From contig DIVD01000044.1 in the NCBI GenBank assembly GCA_002423245.1, forward strand, positions 38,542 to 83,710: a stretch of 45,169 nt of DNA. The letters are read 5' to 3'. This DNA is from Rhodobacteraceae bacterium UBA6141. Lineage in GTDB: Bacteria; Pseudomonadota; Alphaproteobacteria; Rhodobacterales; Rhodobacteraceae. The notes below the pieces were generated by a model. The model did no database searches. It was not told the DNA's origin and saw only the letters and a program-made list of their open reading frames with translations. Positions 15,561-25,456 of this stretch are shown here, in pieces. A program made the position numbers and the translations under genes. Each line of letters starts with the position of its first letter. Within the stretch, counting starts at the first letter, position 1.

Positions 15561-18500
15561 TCAGAGGAACAGGAAATCGTCGACGCCGAGGCAGCCCGCC
15601 GCGACGCCCTCCAGCGTCAGACTGCCGCTGCCGTAATCCACCAGCGCATCCCCGCCGCTGTAGCTGATCGTCAGGCTGGAAAAATCGGGCGCCGCGCCTT
15701 CCAGCCCGATCAGGTCTGTCCCGTCCTCGAACCCGCCGACCCGGTCGGCGCCATCGCCGGCGCGGAACACGAAGGTGTCCGCCCCCGCGCCCCCGATCAG
15801 CAGGTCATTGCCCGCGCCGCCGATGATCCAGTCGAAGCCCGCCCCGCCATAGAGCGAATCGGCGCCGCCGCCACCCTCCAGCCAGTCATCGCCATCCTCG
15901 CCATAGAAGATGTCATCCCCCGACCCGCCGCGCATCGTGTCGTCGCCGAGCCAGCCCCAGACGGTATCGGCGCCCTCGGCCTGCGCACTGTCGTCGAAGG
16001 TGTCGCTGCCCTCGCCCAGCATGACGGTATCCGCGCCCGCGCCGCCCCGGACCTGGTCATCGCCATTGCCGGCGCGGATCGTGTCGCGCCCGTCGCCGCC
16101 CTCGATCAGGTCATTGCCGTTGCCGCCCTCGATCAGGTCGTCGCCCGCCTCGCCATACAGAAGATCGTCGCCGCCCCGGCCAAGAATCGTGTCGCTGCCC
16201 GGGCCGCCCCAGACCGTGTCCACGCCCTTTTCCCCGTCCTGATCACCATCGGTGAAGATGTCGTCGCCATTGCCGAGGTAGACGAGGTCGCGCCCGTCGC
16301 CGCCCCAGACCTGGTCATTGCCATCGCCGCCGCGGATCGTGTCATATCCGTTGCCGCCATAGAGCATGTCGTTGCCGGCGCCGCCCTCGATGTAGTCCTC
16401 GCCATCCTCGCCATGGAACACGTCGTCGCCGGCCCCGCCGCGGATCGTGTCATTGCCGAGCCAGCCCCAGACGGCATCGCCGGGCCCCGCCACGCCCTGC
16501 GCGCTGTCGTCGAACGTGTCGTGGCCCTCGCCCAGCATCACCGTATCGGCGCCCGCGTCGCCCCGGACCAGATCATCGCCATTTCCGGCGCGAATCGTGT
16601 CGCGGCCATCGCCGCCATAAAGCCGGTCATTGCCGTTGCCGCCCTCGATCAGGTCGTCGCCCGCCTCGCCATACAGAAGATCGTCGCCGCCCCGGCCGAG
16701 GATCGTGTCCCTGCCCGCGCCGCCCCAGACCGTGTCCACGCCCTTCTCGCCGCCCTGATCGCCATCGGTGAAGATGTCGTCGCCATTACCCATGTAGACG
16801 AGGTCGCGCCCGTCGCCGCCCCAGATCTGGTCGTTGCCATCACCGCCGTGGATCGTGTCATAGCCGTACCCGCCGTAGAGCCGGTCATTCCCGGCGCCGC
16901 CCTCGATGTAGTCCTCGCCATCCTCGCCATGGAACACGTCGTCGCCGCCGCCGCCCAGCAGGGTGTCGTTGCCGATCCAGCCCCAGACGGTATCGCCGCC
17001 ATGCTGGTCGCTCTGGTCATTGTCGATGAACATGTCGTCGCCCGGCCCCAGCATCACCTGATCGCGGCCGTTGTCGCCCCAGACGGTATCGTTGCCATCG
17101 CCGCCGCGGATCGTGTCATAGCCGGCGCCGCCGTGCAGCAGGTCATCGCCCGCGCCGCCCTCGATGAGGTCGTCGCCGTCATCGCCGTGAAGCGTGTCAT
17201 TGCCGGCGCCGCCCAGCATCGTGTCATTGCCCGCGAGGGCAAAGATCGTGTCGTCGTACGCGGTCCCGATCAGGCTGTCGGCCCCCGGCGTCGGCAGGAT
17301 TGCCGGCGTGGTCAGCACCAGCGGCGGCCTGTCCGGCCCGCCAAGCCCCGCGGGAAACAGCTGCGCCATCGTCAGCGACCGGCCATCGGCGGACCAGATG
17401 TCCAGCACCTCGCCCCGGTAGCCGATCAGCGCGCCGGAGCTGGTGGACTGGAAGCTGAGCTGCCCGCTGTCGTACAGCATCTGCCAGGCTTCGAGGTCGA
17501 GCCGGTCCACCCCCGGCTCGAAATCGGTGATTGTGTCCGGCGCGCCATCCGCCGCCAGCACGAAGATGTCGGCGCCGCTGCCGCCGGTCATCCGGTCGCT
17601 GCCCGCGCCATCCGCCAGGATGTCGGCGCCCGCCCCGCCCAGCAGCGTGTCGGCCCCGGCGCCGCCGATCAGCATATCCTCGCCCCCCGCGCCCGACAGC
17701 GCCCCGCCCGTGCCCGGCGCCGTCAGCGCAAGGCCAAGCGCCCCGACCGGCAGCACGAACTGGCTGATCCCCGGCTCGGATTGCGAGGACACGAAGATCT
17801 GGATGTCGGTCCCGACCTGCGCCGCCGTGATCGCCGCCACATTGTCAAGGCAGGTGGCGGCGCTGTCGGCGAGGGTCTGCAGATGGACCAGCGTGCCGCC
17901 GGGCAGCAGCGTGAACAGCGTCAGCCCGTCATCCGCCCCGCCCGCGATCACGAACACCCGCTCGCCCACGGTGACGGCCTTCAGCGCGGTGACGCCACCA
18001 AAGCGGGTGTCCAGCGTGTCGATCACGTGGTCGGTCGCGGTCATCGCGCCATCCGCCGCGATCGCCACCACGCTGATCGAGCCGCTTTCCCCCGAGGCAA
18101 GGATCGCGTAGCTTGCGCCGCCGATCGTCACCGTCTCGATCGCGGTCGGGGCATTCACCCCCAGCCCTTCCTGCGCGCCGATGCCGCCTGCCAGCGCCAG
18201 CGCGCCGCTGACCGGATCGACCCTGTAGCAGGCGATGCCGTCGCCGCGCGCCGATGCGGCGAGCACGAAGACGCTGCCGCCCGCCGTCACCGTCGCCAGT
18301 GCCGCGATGCCGCCGCCATAGGCGCCCGAGCCATCCGCCCCGCCCGCCGCCGTCAGCGCAAGGTTCGCGCCGATCCTGTAGCCGCTGATCCCGGCATCCT
18401 CCGCCGCATAGAGATAGCTGGCCCCGCCGGCGCTGACGGCCACGAAGGCGCCGGCACTTCCGGCCCCCGAAACGCCCGTCGCCGGGTCGAGCATCCCGGT

Positions 18501-18818
18501 CCCCGACAGGCTGACGCCCACGAGCCCGGCACCGTCCGGCGACAGCAGCAGCACCTGGCCGCCCAGTTGCACCACGCCGATTTCCGCCACCGGCACCGTG
18601 TTGCCGGGCGCGGCGAGGCCCTGCTGGTCCACCAGCACCGGCGCCTTGCCCGCGCCCAGCCGGAAGGTGGTGACACCGCCGCCCGCGCCGCTGGTCGCGA
18701 CAAGGAACGTGCCCTGCCCCGTCGTGCCCTGCCCCGTCGTCACGACCTCGAGGTCCTGCACCCCCGAAAGATAGCTCGTCGCCCCGCCCGCGGCGGCTGC
18801 ATAGACCATTTGTGCCAC
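15561..18818 (-). CDS. RTX calcium-binding repeat protein with N-terminal propeller-like region, predicted type I secretion substrate
   Basis: About 1085 residues. Residues 1-370 hold repeated blocks of small residues and short hydrophobic strands (VFVLAAS, YLYAAED, VFVIAGG) resembling a beta-propeller. A first RTX patch lies near 375-430, then ITDFEPGVDRLDLE, and a long array of GGxGxDxxx nonapeptides covers about 515-1020. The C-terminus ends DDFLFL, acidic then hydrophobic, as in uncleaved type I secretion signals. No Sec signal peptide is present. No HlyB/HlyD-type exporter is in the window. The start is uncertain: GTG at 18818 (GGGGTGG three bases upstream), ATG at 18809 or ATG at 18842. 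It is next to the capsule genes and may act at the cell surface or matrix. Confidence 0.85.
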   Translation of the reverse strand: MAQMVYAAAAGGATSYLSGVQDLEVVTTGQGTTGQGTFLVATSGAGGGVTTFRLGAGKAPVLVDQQGLAAPGNTVPVAEIGVVQLGGQVLLLSPDGAGLVGVSLSGTGMLDPATGVSGAGSAGAFVAVSAGGASYLYAAEDAGISGYRIGANLALTAAGGADGSGAYGGGIAALATVTAGGSVFVLAASARGDGIACYRVDPVSGALALAGGIGAQEGLGVNAPTAIETVTIGGASYAILASGESGSISVVAIAADGAMTATDHVIDTLDTRFGGVTALKAVTVGERVFVIAGGADDGLTLFTLLPGGTLVHLQTLADSAATCLDNVAAITAAQVGTDIQIFVSSQSEPGISQFVLPVGALGLALTAPGTGGALSGAGGEDMLIGGAGADTLLGGAGADILADGAGSDRMTGGSGADIFVLAADGAPDTITDFEPGVDRLDLEAWQMLYDSGQLSFQSTSSGALIGYRGEVLDIWSADGRSLTMAQLFPAGLGGPDRPPLVLTTPAILPTPGADSLIGTAYDDTIFALAGNDTMLGGAGNDTLHGDDGDDLIEGGAGDDLLHGGAGYDTIRGGDGNDTVWGDNGRDQVMLGPGDDMFIDNDQSDQHGGDTVWGWIGNDTLLGGGGDDVFHGEDGEDYIEGGAGNDRLYGGYGYDTIHGGDGNDQIWGGDGRDLVYMGNGDDIFTDGDQGGEKGVDTVWGGAGRDTILGRGGDDLLYGEAGDDLIEGGNGNDRLYGGDGRDTIRAGNGDDLVRGDAGADTVMLGEGHDTFDDSAQGVAGPGDAVWGWLGNDTIRGGAGDDVFHGEDGEDYIEGGAGNDMLYGGNGYDTIRGGDGNDQVWGGDGRDLVYLGNGDDIFTDGDQDGEKGVDTVWGGPGSDTILGRGGDDLLYGEAGDDLIEGGNGNDLIEGGDGRDTIRAGNGDDQVRGGAGADTVMLGEGSDTFDDSAQAEGADTVWGWLGDDTMRGGSGDDIFYGEDGDDWLEGGGGADSLYGGAGFDWIIGGAGNDLLIGGAGADTFVFRAGDGADRVGGFEDGTDLIGLEGAAPDFSSLTISYSGGDALVDYGSGSLTLEGVAAGCLGVDDFLFL
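15890..17110. repeat. Higher-order tandem repeat inside the RTX gene (periods 510 and 516 bp)
   Basis: A block encoding GEDGEDYIEGGAGN, then a GGDGRDLVYxGNGDD segment and a MLGEGxDTFDDSAQ segment, recurs almost unchanged. Anchor positions (end of the TCCTCG in each copy) are 15900, 16410 and 16926. Two copies are full and the third is more diverged and partial. This is duplication at a scale well above the 9-residue RTX unit. Confidence 0.85.
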
Positions 18819-19151
18819 TGTCCACCCCTGAACGCAGGCCATTCCACCACGGCACCACCCTGCGGGAGCGCGATTGACGGGGCCTTTCGCAACCGGGGCG
18901 GAATTGTGGCCTTTGGCGGCAATTTTCAGAAGGGCACCGAAGATGGCCAGCCGCCCTGCGGCCGCGCCCTCATGTCTCACGCCTCTCGCGGCAAGGCCCC
19001 TTGCGCGGGCGGCAGCCCGCCGATACGGAACCGGAGGCAGGGATCTGTCTTGAATAGTTCATTGCACCGTCACATGCGCAGCGGGCAAACAGGACCAGAA
19101 GCGGCCCGGAAACGGTTCGATCGGATCACGGGGTCTGGAAGGAGAAAACAC
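18819..19151. other. Divergent intergenic region between the RTX gene and sqdB
   Basis: 333 bp with no credible gene. It must hold the promoters for both genes. An AT-richer patch at 19045-19070 (CTGTCTTGAATAGTTCATTG) is the best candidate for the sqd promoter. GGAAGGAG at about 19138-19145 is the sqdB ribosome binding site. Confidence 0.5.
19045..19062 (+). promoter_or_regulatory. Weak Pho-box-like sequence upstream of sqdB
   Basis: CTGTCTT, four bases, then AGTTCAT. The Pho box is two CTGTCAT-like heptamers spaced by four; the first matches 6 of 7 and the second only 4 of 7. It is listed because sulfolipid synthesis is known to rise under phosphate limitation in related bacteria. Confidence 0.22.
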
Positions 19152-20366
<1,215 letters not shown>

Positions 20367-21197
20367 ATGGCTGACGGGCTTTGGGCCGACGGCCCGGCGC
20401 GCGCCGACCGGGCCTGGGTCACGCTGGTCACCAATGCCGATTACGCGCTTGGCGCGCGCGCGCTGCTGCGCTCGCTGGTGCTGACCGGCACCGGGGCCGA
20501 TCTCGTGGTGCTGCATACCGACGTGGCGGCGGGCGATCTTGCGCCGCTGAGGGCGCTTGGCGCGCGGCTGGTGCGGGTGGACCCGCTGCCGACCAGCCCC
20601 GGGTTCAACGCCGCCCATGCCAAGGGCGCGCTGCACGCCCGCGCCGCCTTCACCAAGGGCACAAAGCCGCCGTTCCACACGCCGCTCGACAACTTCGCCA
20701 AGCTGCGGCTGTGGCAGCTCGACTATGAGCGCGTGGTCTTTGTCGATGCCGACGCGCTGGTGCTGCGCAACTCGGACGTGCTGTTCGACTACCCCGAGTT
20801 CTGCGCGGCGCCGAATGTCTATGAAAGCCTGTCCGACTTTCACCGCATGAACTCCGGCGTGTTCACCGCCCGCCCCTCTGCCGCGACGTTCGGGGCGATG
20901 ATGGCGCGGCTGGATGTGCCGGGCGCCTTCTGGCGGCGGACCGACCAGACCTTTCTCGAAAGCTTCTTCCCCGACTGGCACGGCCTGCCGGTGTTCTGCA
21001 ACATGCTGCAATATGTCTGGTTCGCGATGCCGGAACTCTGGGACTGGAAGGCGATCCGCATCCTGCATTTCCAGTATGAAAAGCCCTGGCAGGACCATGA
21101 CAAGGCGGACAGGTTGCGCCCGCTGATCGACCTGTGGCGCGCCCATGCCGGGGACGGCCCGGTGCCCGAGATCGCCAGCCTGCCCGGCCCCGCATGA
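20367..21197 (+). CDS. sqdD: Sulfolipid glycosyltransferase SqdD (glycogenin-like, GT8 fold)
   Basis: The probable sulfoquinovosyltransferase step of SQDG synthesis in the Rhodobacter-type pathway. 276 residues: a GT-A fold with the opening WVTLVTNADYALGARALLRSL, the metal-binding DAD (127-129) in VVFVDADALVL, the acceptor-region HRMNSGVF, and the C-terminal ILHFQYEKPWQ typical of glycogenin-like GT8 enzymes. The ATG immediately follows the sqdB stop codon and the stop overlaps sqdC by ATGA, so the three genes are translationally linked. The symbol is supported by both sequence type and operon order. Confidence 0.9.
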   Translation: MADGLWADGPARADRAWVTLVTNADYALGARALLRSLVLTGTGADLVVLHTDVAAGDLAPLRALGARLVRVDPLPTSPGFNAAHAKGALHARAAFTKGTKPPFHTPLDNFAKLRLWQLDYERVVFVDADALVLRNSDVLFDYPEFCAAPNVYESLSDFHRMNSGVFTARPSAATFGAMMARLDVPGAFWRRTDQTFLESFFPDWHGLPVFCNMLQYVWFAMPELWDWKAIRILHFQYEKPWQDHDKADRLRPLIDLWRAHAGDGPVPEIASLPGPA

Positions 21198-22039
21198 AGA
21201 TCGCGCTGACCGGCGGCACCGGCCGCGTCGGCCGGTTTGTGGCCGAGGCGGCGCGCGCGGCGGGGCATGAGGTGATGCTGCTGTCGCGCCATCCGCCGCC
21301 GGGCGGGCTGCCCTACGACCTCGCGGGCGAGGTGCCCGACCTTTCGGGGCAGGACGCGCTGATCCATGCCGCCTTCCAGCACGCGCCGGGGCGCTATCGC
21401 GGCGGCGAAGGCACTGATCCGGCCGGGTTTCTTGCCGCCAACCGCGACGGCTCGCTGCGCCTTTTCGCCGCCGCGCGCAAGGCCGGCGTGGCGCGCGCGC
21501 TGTTCGTGTCCTCGCGCGCGGTCTATGGCGGCCATCCGGCGGGGACGGTTCTGACCGAGGAGACGCCGCTGCGGCCCGACACGCTTTATGGCCGGATGAA
21601 AGCCGAGGTGGAACCTGGGCTTGCGGGCCTGTCTTCATCCGGTTTCTCAACTGCCAGCCTTCGGGCCACCGGCGTTTACGGACCCGGCGAAAACCACAAG
21701 TGGACAACCCTCTTCGCGGACTTCCGCGCCGGCCGGCCGATCGCGCCGCGCGTGGCGACCGAGGTGCATGGCGCCGACCTTGCGGCGGCGGCGCTGCTGC
21801 TGCTTTCGGTGCCGCCGGCCGCCCTGCGATCCCATGCCTTCAACGTCTCCGACCTGACGCTGGATCTGCATGACCTTCTGGCCGAGGTCGCGCGGCTGAC
21901 CGGCTGCACCGCGCCGCTGCCGCCCCGGTCTGACGCGGGAGCGGTCAGCGCGATGGACTGCACGCGCCTGCGCGCGCTTGGCTGGCAGCCGGGCGGATGG
22001 CCATTGCTGCGGGCGAGCCTGCCCGCGATGCTGGGCTGA
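21194..22039 (+). CDS. sqdC: Sulfolipid biosynthesis SDR protein SqdC
   Basis: 281 residues of the extended SDR family: MKIALTGGTGRVGRFVAEAA with the NAD(P) loop, Ser107 in VSSRAVYGG, and Tyr132/Lys136 in LYGRMKAE. In Rhodobacter sphaeroides sqdC is the third gene of sqdBDC, and its loss lowers SQDG and causes accumulation of a sulfoquinovosyl-dihydroxyacetone; its exact reaction is not settled. The start at 21194 is fixed by the ATGA overlap with sqdD and by the Rossmann strand starting at residue 2. The unrelated sqdA acyltransferase gene is not in this window. Confidence 0.88.
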   Translation: MKIALTGGTGRVGRFVAEAARAAGHEVMLLSRHPPPGGLPYDLAGEVPDLSGQDALIHAAFQHAPGRYRGGEGTDPAGFLAANRDGSLRLFAAARKAGVARALFVSSRAVYGGHPAGTVLTEETPLRPDTLYGRMKAEVEPGLAGLSSSGFSTASLRATGVYGPGENHKWTTLFADFRAGRPIAPRVATEVHGADLAAAALLLLSVPPAALRSHAFNVSDLTLDLHDLLAEVARLTGCTAPLPPRSDAGAVSAMDCTRLRALGWQPGGWPLLRASLPAMLG

Positions 22040-22059
22040 TCGCCGCCGCGCGCCACGCC

Positions 22060-22101
22060 GGCCCGCCTTGCTCGGCCCGCCTTGCTCGGCCCGCCTTGTC
22101 C
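22060..22101. repeat. Three tandem 14-bp repeats downstream of sqdC
   Basis: GGCCCGCCTTGCTC at 22060-22073 and 22074-22087, then GGCCCGCCTTGTCC at 22088-22101. They lie just after the sqdC stop in a convergent intergenic region. No function is evident. Confidence 0.9.
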
Positions 22102-22158
22102 GACCGGCCCTGGCGGCAGCGGGCGGGGCGGACCCGCGCACCGGCCCCGCAGGTGCGG

Positions 22159-22194
22159 TTTCAGGACCAGCGCGAGCGCGCGCCGGACCTGAAA
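22159..22194. terminator. Inverted repeat between convergent sqdC and crotonase genes
   Basis: TTTCAGG at 22159-22165 pairs with CCTGAAA at 22188-22194, with further GC-rich pairing inside. The A and T ends give a hairpin usable in both directions, so it could be a shared terminator. No long T tract follows. Confidence 0.4.
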
Positions 22195-22222
22195 GCCTTG
22201 CAAGGCGATAGGGTTCAAGCCG

Positions 22223-23116
22223 CTATTGGCCGGACTCCTGGCCGGTCGGGACGTCCTTCGCCTCTCCCATCATCGACGAACGCACCATCGGCCAGACCGG
22301 CTTGCGTTTTTCGAGGAATGCCTGCTGGCCTTCGATGCCTTCTGGTCCGCGGTTGATTTCGCCGAAACGCAATCCCGCGTACTCCACCAGCGCGTCCAGC
22401 GGGATGTCGCCCACCCGGTCCATGATGGCCTTGGTCGTGGCGCAGGCGATCGGTCCGCAACGGTCAATGTCATCCAGCAGGAGGCCCAGCTTGCTGTCAA
22501 GCTCCTCGTCCGTCATCGCAACTTCATGCGCGACTCCCAGCCTGACGGCCTCCTTGCCGTCGATGCGGCGACCGGTGAGCCCCAGATAGCGCGCGTTCGA
22601 CAGCCCCACCCTGCGCACGACATGCGGAGCAATCTGTGCGGGCGCAACGCCGATGCGGGTTTCGGCAAGCCCGAGCTGGGCGTCGGCCTTCACAACGGTG
22701 ATGTCCATGGTGCAGGCAAGGCCGAACCCGCCTCCCAGCGCATAGCCTTCGACGACAGCCACGGTGGTCTGGGGCAGCCGGCTCAAGCGGAGAAACATCT
22801 TTCCGGCCTGGATATTCTGTATCATCGCCGAGTCGGCACCGGGATGCGCCTCGACGGTCTGGCTGCGACGCTCCCTGATGTCTCCACCCGCGCAAAAATG
22901 CTTTCCGGCGCCGCGGAAGATCACGACCCTCACGCTCGGATCGGTCTCCAGCCGCTCGATCAACCGATCCAGAGCCGACAACATCCCTTCATTGAGGGCG
23001 TTCCGCGCTGCCGGACGGTTGAAGGTCACGAACAGCCGGGCCCCCTCCTTGCGAACCAGCAACGGGGAGTCCTGCGCCGATTCCGGCGACGCGCTTGCCG
23101 TGTTTGCCTCATTCAT
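22223..23116 (-). CDS. Enoyl-CoA hydratase/isomerase family protein (crotonase fold)
   Basis: 297 residues. The oxyanion-hole segments are HFCAGGDI (73-80) and EGYALGGGFGLAC (123-135), and Glu152 lies in GLAETRIGVAPAQIAP. In classical enoyl-CoA hydratases the GGG motif is followed by x-Glu; here it is Phe-Gly, so one of the two catalytic Glu residues is replaced. GGGFG/GGGVG with this replacement is seen in methylglutaconyl- and isohexenylglutaconyl-CoA hydratases. The substrate is unknown. It is the last gene of a four-gene minus-strand group with a receptor, a CoA-transferase and a second crotonase. A ribosome binding site AAAGGA precedes the ATG. GC content is visibly lower than in the flanking genes. 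Confidence 0.88.
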   Translation of the reverse strand: MNEANTASASPESAQDSPLLVRKEGARLFVTFNRPAARNALNEGMLSALDRLIERLETDPSVRVVIFRGAGKHFCAGGDIRERRSQTVEAHPGADSAMIQNIQAGKMFLRLSRLPQTTVAVVEGYALGGGFGLACTMDITVVKADAQLGLAETRIGVAPAQIAPHVVRRVGLSNARYLGLTGRRIDGKEAVRLGVAHEVAMTDEELDSKLGLLLDDIDRCGPIACATTKAIMDRVGDIPLDALVEYAGLRFGEINRGPEGIEGQQAFLEKRKPVWPMVRSSMMGEAKDVPTGQESGQ

Positions 23117-23193
23117 TCGTCAATCCTTTGTTGTTGAGCAGAAGCCGATGACAGAGCGGCGCGAGAGGCCGCTCGCCCGAGGGGAGGATGCGT

Positions 23194-24024
23194 TCAGACC
23201 TCGGATTTCGTCAACGGCGATGGTGCATGCTTGCGATGCCATGCCGGCTTTCGCTTTTCGTAGAAGCTTTGCATGCCTTCCGCAGCTTCCTCCGTCTCCC
23301 AGAAGTCTGCAACGCGATCCACCGTGTAGATCAGGTTGTCCTCCGCGTCATGGGACATGACATAGCGGACCAGCGCCTTGGTGATTGCCACCGCGCCGGG
23401 TGCGCAGGAAAGGGCAAGGTCGATCTCTTCGTCGATCGCGGCGTCAAGCCGATCTGCCGGAACCACCCGGTGGAAAAGACCGTAATGCAGCGCCTCGTCC
23501 GGCGTGATGGGCCTCGCATTCAGGAAGACCCGGCGCGAAAAGCTCGGGCCGAGCTTGGCGGCGACATAGGGCGAGATCGTGCCCGGCACCAGGCCAAGAC
23601 GCACTTCGGTCAGCGCGACTTTCGCCGCGTCCGTCGCGACGACGACGTCGCAAACCGAAATCATCCCGACGCCGCCCCCGTAGGCGGGCCCCTGGATGCG
23701 GCCAATGGTGAGCCGGGGAAAGGTGTCCAGTCTGGCGAGAAGTTCGGCCAGCGGGCGCACGCTCTCGATCCGGGACTGCCGGTCCTTGTCCTTCTGGCTT
23801 TGCTGCCACCGGAAATCGCCGCCGGCGCAGAACACCGGCCCGGTCCCGCTCAGAACCACCGTACGAATGGCCGGATCAGCTTCGATGACGTCCAGCGCCC
23901 GGCCGATCTCGTCGATCATTTCCCCGTTGAGAGCGTTGTGAACCTCGGGCCGGTGGAGCGTCAGCCGCGCGACGCCATCCACGCCGATATCGAGCCTTAT
24001 GGTTTCATAGTCCTGCACTGCCAT
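23194..24024 (-). CDS. Methylglutaconyl-CoA-hydratase-like crotonase
   Basis: 276 residues starting at the ATG at 24024, which is preceded by AAGGGAG. The frame is open 14 codons further but without a better start. Motifs: VFCAGGDF (64-71), QGPAYGGGVGMISVCD (111-126) and TEVRLGLVPGTISPYV (139-154). The last block, and the GGGVG in place of GGGxE, closely resemble LiuC/AtuE-type methylglutaconyl-CoA hydratases rather than FadB-type enzymes. A role in degrading a branched or beta-methyl acyl-CoA is therefore plausible, though no carboxylase or lyase partner is present. It lies between the CoA-transferase gene (125 bp gap) and another crotonase. Confidence 0.88.
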   Translation of the reverse strand: MAVQDYETIRLDIGVDGVARLTLHRPEVHNALNGEMIDEIGRALDVIEADPAIRTVVLSGTGPVFCAGGDFRWQQSQKDKDRQSRIESVRPLAELLARLDTFPRLTIGRIQGPAYGGGVGMISVCDVVVATDAAKVALTEVRLGLVPGTISPYVAAKLGPSFSRRVFLNARPITPDEALHYGLFHRVVPADRLDAAIDEEIDLALSCAPGAVAITKALVRYVMSHDAEDNLIYTVDRVADFWETEEAAEGMQSFYEKRKPAWHRKHAPSPLTKSEV

Positions 24025-24149
24025 CTCCCTTGCGAACCTTGTCCGAATGATTGTCTGCCGCGTCACCCGACCTTGCGGCCCGGACTCCGGCGCCGATGAA
24101 GCGGATCATGGCCATCTGCGGTACGGATGTTGCCCGGGCCGGCGCGAGT

Positions 24150-25418
24150 TCATCCCGGGGCCCCATCTGTATCGGCGCCGGAGGAGCGGTCAAGCACGAC
24201 CTTTCTTGCCACCAGATCCCGGATCTCGTTCGTGGTGAAGCCGGCGTCCAGAAGGATTTCGGCGCTGTGCTCGCCGAGAAGCGGCGCCTGCCTTTCCGGA
24301 AGCGGCCGGGATTTGGACCATCCGGTCGGAACGGCCATCGTCCGGATCCGGCCCTGTGTCGGATGCTCGACGTCCTGAAAGAAGTCCGTGGCCAGCAGAT
24401 GCGGGTCTTCCTGAACCGTCTCGGGCGTGTGGTAAGGCATCGCGGGAATGTCGATCTCGTTCAGAAGCACCAGCCATTCGGCCGCGGTTTTCGTGGCCAT
24501 GGTCTCGGAGAAAAGCTGATAGAGTTCCCCGATATGTCTGGCGATGTTTTCGGTGCCGACATATCGCGGAGATGCCTTCAGCTCCGGCTTCCCGGCGAGG
24601 TCGAAGAAGCGCTTCCACTGAGCTTCGGAATATGGTCCCGCGCAGATGTATCCGTCCAGCGTCTTGTAGGGCCTGCGCTCGAACAGGCGAGCGTAGCCCG
24701 CGCCTCCGATCGGGGGCTGGAAGGTGTGTCCAGACAGATGAGGGGTCATGACAAACTGGGTCATCGCCTCGAACATCGGCACCTCGACCGCCTGCCCTGC
24801 ACCGGTTCGCTCGCGATACAACAATGCGGCCAGAACCGAATATACGGCGACGAGGCCGACCGTCTGGTCCGCGATCCATGCCGGCGTATAGCGCGGGCCG
24901 CCTCCCATGCGGGCCTCGAGGCTCGCGAGTCCGCTTGCACCCTGGATCAGGTCGTCGAACACCGCCCGTCCGGCGTAGGGCCCGTCCTGGCGAGCGCCGA
25001 CCAGTGCGCAATAGATGATGCGCGGGTTCGCCTTTGCGACGTCATCGTAACTCAGGCCCAGACGCGCCATCGCCTTCGGACGGATATTGAAGATCAGGAC
25101 GTCCGCATCCTGCGCCAGGCGCAGCACGACCGCTCGCCCTTCGGGCTGTTTCAGGTCGAGAACGATACTGCGCTTGCTTCGATTGAGCTGCAAGAACAGC
25201 GACGCCATGCCCGGATTACGCCCGGGAGCATTGTTTCGCATCATGTCGCCGCCCGGAGGAGACTCGACCTTGATGACATCCGCGCCAAGGTCGCCCAAGG
25301 TTTGCGTGGCATAGGGCCCCATGCCTATGGTGGTCAGGTCGAGGACGCGAATCCCCTCAAGCGGGCCGCATGTCGAACTGCCGCCCGGAGCAGCTTCGGA
25401 GGTCGAACGATTTTCCAT
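24150..25418 (-). CDS. Family III (CaiB/BaiF) acyl-CoA transferase
   Basis: Moves CoA between carboxylic acids through an Asp-bound mixed anhydride. 422 residues from the ATG at 25418: PLEGIRVLDLTTIGMGPYAT (19-38), LGDLGADVIKVESPPGGD (41-58), LDLKQPEG, FNIRPKAMARLGL and the catalytic-Asp region AVFDDLIQGASGL (152-164). These define the family. A GTG at 25460 gives a GTGA overlap with the upstream receptor gene and is a real alternative start. It would activate an acid brought in or sensed with the neighbouring Bug-type receptor, handing the CoA ester to the two crotonases. The actual acid cannot be named. Confidence 0.92.
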   Translation of the reverse strand: MENRSTSEAAPGGSSTCGPLEGIRVLDLTTIGMGPYATQTLGDLGADVIKVESPPGGDMMRNNAPGRNPGMASLFLQLNRSKRSIVLDLKQPEGRAVVLRLAQDADVLIFNIRPKAMARLGLSYDDVAKANPRIIYCALVGARQDGPYAGRAVFDDLIQGASGLASLEARMGGGPRYTPAWIADQTVGLVAVYSVLAALLYRERTGAGQAVEVPMFEAMTQFVMTPHLSGHTFQPPIGGAGYARLFERRPYKTLDGYICAGPYSEAQWKRFFDLAGKPELKASPRYVGTENIARHIGELYQLFSETMATKTAAEWLVLLNEIDIPAMPYHTPETVQEDPHLLATDFFQDVEHPTQGRIRTMAVPTGWSKSRPLPERQAPLLGEHSAEILLDAGFTTNEIRDLVARKVVLDRSSGADTDGAPG

Positions 25419-25456
25419 ACCGGCCCTGCAAGATTCGCTGGAGGATGCACCACGAG

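Noticed and set aside
15890..17250. CRISPR-like array, because of regularly spaced short repeats
   Set aside because: The repeats are the codons of RTX nonapeptides in an open reading frame, without unique spacers or cas genes.
15540..19151. Open plus-strand frame antisense to the RTX gene, running into sqdB
   Set aside because: The repetitive Val/Ile/Ala-Asp translation mirrors the RTX repeats in reverse. Only the part from 19152 is the real sqdB gene.
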